Shown here: one piece after another, positions 63,960 through 64,000 of the stretch
Numbering within the stretch: position 1 is the first letter of the stretch
How the letters are laid out: each line of letters begins with the position of its first letter
NCBI GenBank assembly: GCA_964465945.1
Contig: CAYXMM010000002.1
Span: forward strand, 331,102-395,101
Direction: 5' to 3'
Source of the DNA: JAJRPT01 sp964465945
GTDB lineage: Bacteria; Bacteroidota; Ignavibacteria; Kapaibacteriales; UBA2268
Length of the DNA stretch: 64,000 nucleotides
Notes under the pieces: generated by a model
What the model saw: only the letters and a program-made list of their open reading frames with translations
Database searches by the model: none
Told to the model about the DNA's origin: nothing
Position numbers and translations under genes: made by a program

Positions 63960-64000
63960 ACGAAAACGACAATATTTTTACACATATCTTATAACTATCA

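Noticed and set aside
21066..64000. CRISPR array, rRNA operon or insertion sequence
   Set aside because: No regularly spaced direct repeats, rRNA sequence or transposase-like frame was found.

Overview
The window is a low-GC, AT-rich bacterial chromosome segment with a prophage at its left end. The host looks like a member of the Bacteroidota/Kapabacteria/Ignavibacteria (FCB) group. Two secreted proteins end in type IX secretion (T9SS) C-terminal domains, glutamine synthetase is of type III, there is a DUF5683 protein, and nuoA is preceded by a Bacteroidota-type promoter (TTTG-N19-TATATTTG). The exact genus cannot be told from sequence alone.

Bases 1 to about 20990: right part of a siphovirus-like prophage, all genes on +. 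The left end (terminase, portal, integrase, regulators) is outside the window. The order is a scaffold/protease-like protein (cut by the edge), major capsid protein, a 55-aa protein, DUF2190-type decoration protein, DUF1320-type adaptor, a tRNA-Gly(GCC), a probable tail terminator, a lysis block (membrane/coiled-coil protein, holin-like protein, exported CHAP endolysin, spanin-like protein), adhesin or fibre genes (beta-rich proteins, LamG, DUF4376-like, permuted papain-like peptidase), a second tRNA of initiator type (CAU), a beta-helix protein, probable major tail protein, a glycosyltransferase-like protein, a large minor tail protein, two small tail proteins, a tail-assembly chaperone with a clear -1 frameshift site, and a 2090-aa tape measure gene. 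A terminator, clustered GTATGT repeats and an intact host tRNA(CAU) on the minus strand follow; the tRNA 3' end faces the phage, as expected for an attachment site.

Bases 21066 to 36996: two outer-membrane beta-barrels, a 1318-aa T9SS cargo protein whose start overlaps a divergent CPBP protease gene, a methyltransferase and a YfhO-type membrane protein, nuoAB as an isolated pair, DUF5683 and RidA, grpE-dnaJ-SDR, then rsmD with a PilM-like gene.

Bases 37119 to 47189 (all minus): a cell-division/envelope block (ftsL, PASTA-type ftsI, NYN nuclease, a metallopeptidase-propeller-barrel protein), nuoE followed by a rhomboid that has lost its catalytic residues, a PEP mutase-like enzyme and a tandem DUF2249 protein.

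Bases 47398 to 64000: a solitary nuclease-methyltransferase fusion, a PfkB kinase, dsbD, lipoate ligase and a GT-C glycosyltransferase on +; greA, ribBA (with a degenerate GTP cyclohydrolase half), yajC, a 43-aa membrane protein and a TlpA thioredoxin on -; a short T9SS cargo gene; rpoN with a DUF3109 gene; type III glutamine synthetase; and a 21-bp tandem repeat at the right edge. No CRISPR array, rRNA or insertion sequence was seen.
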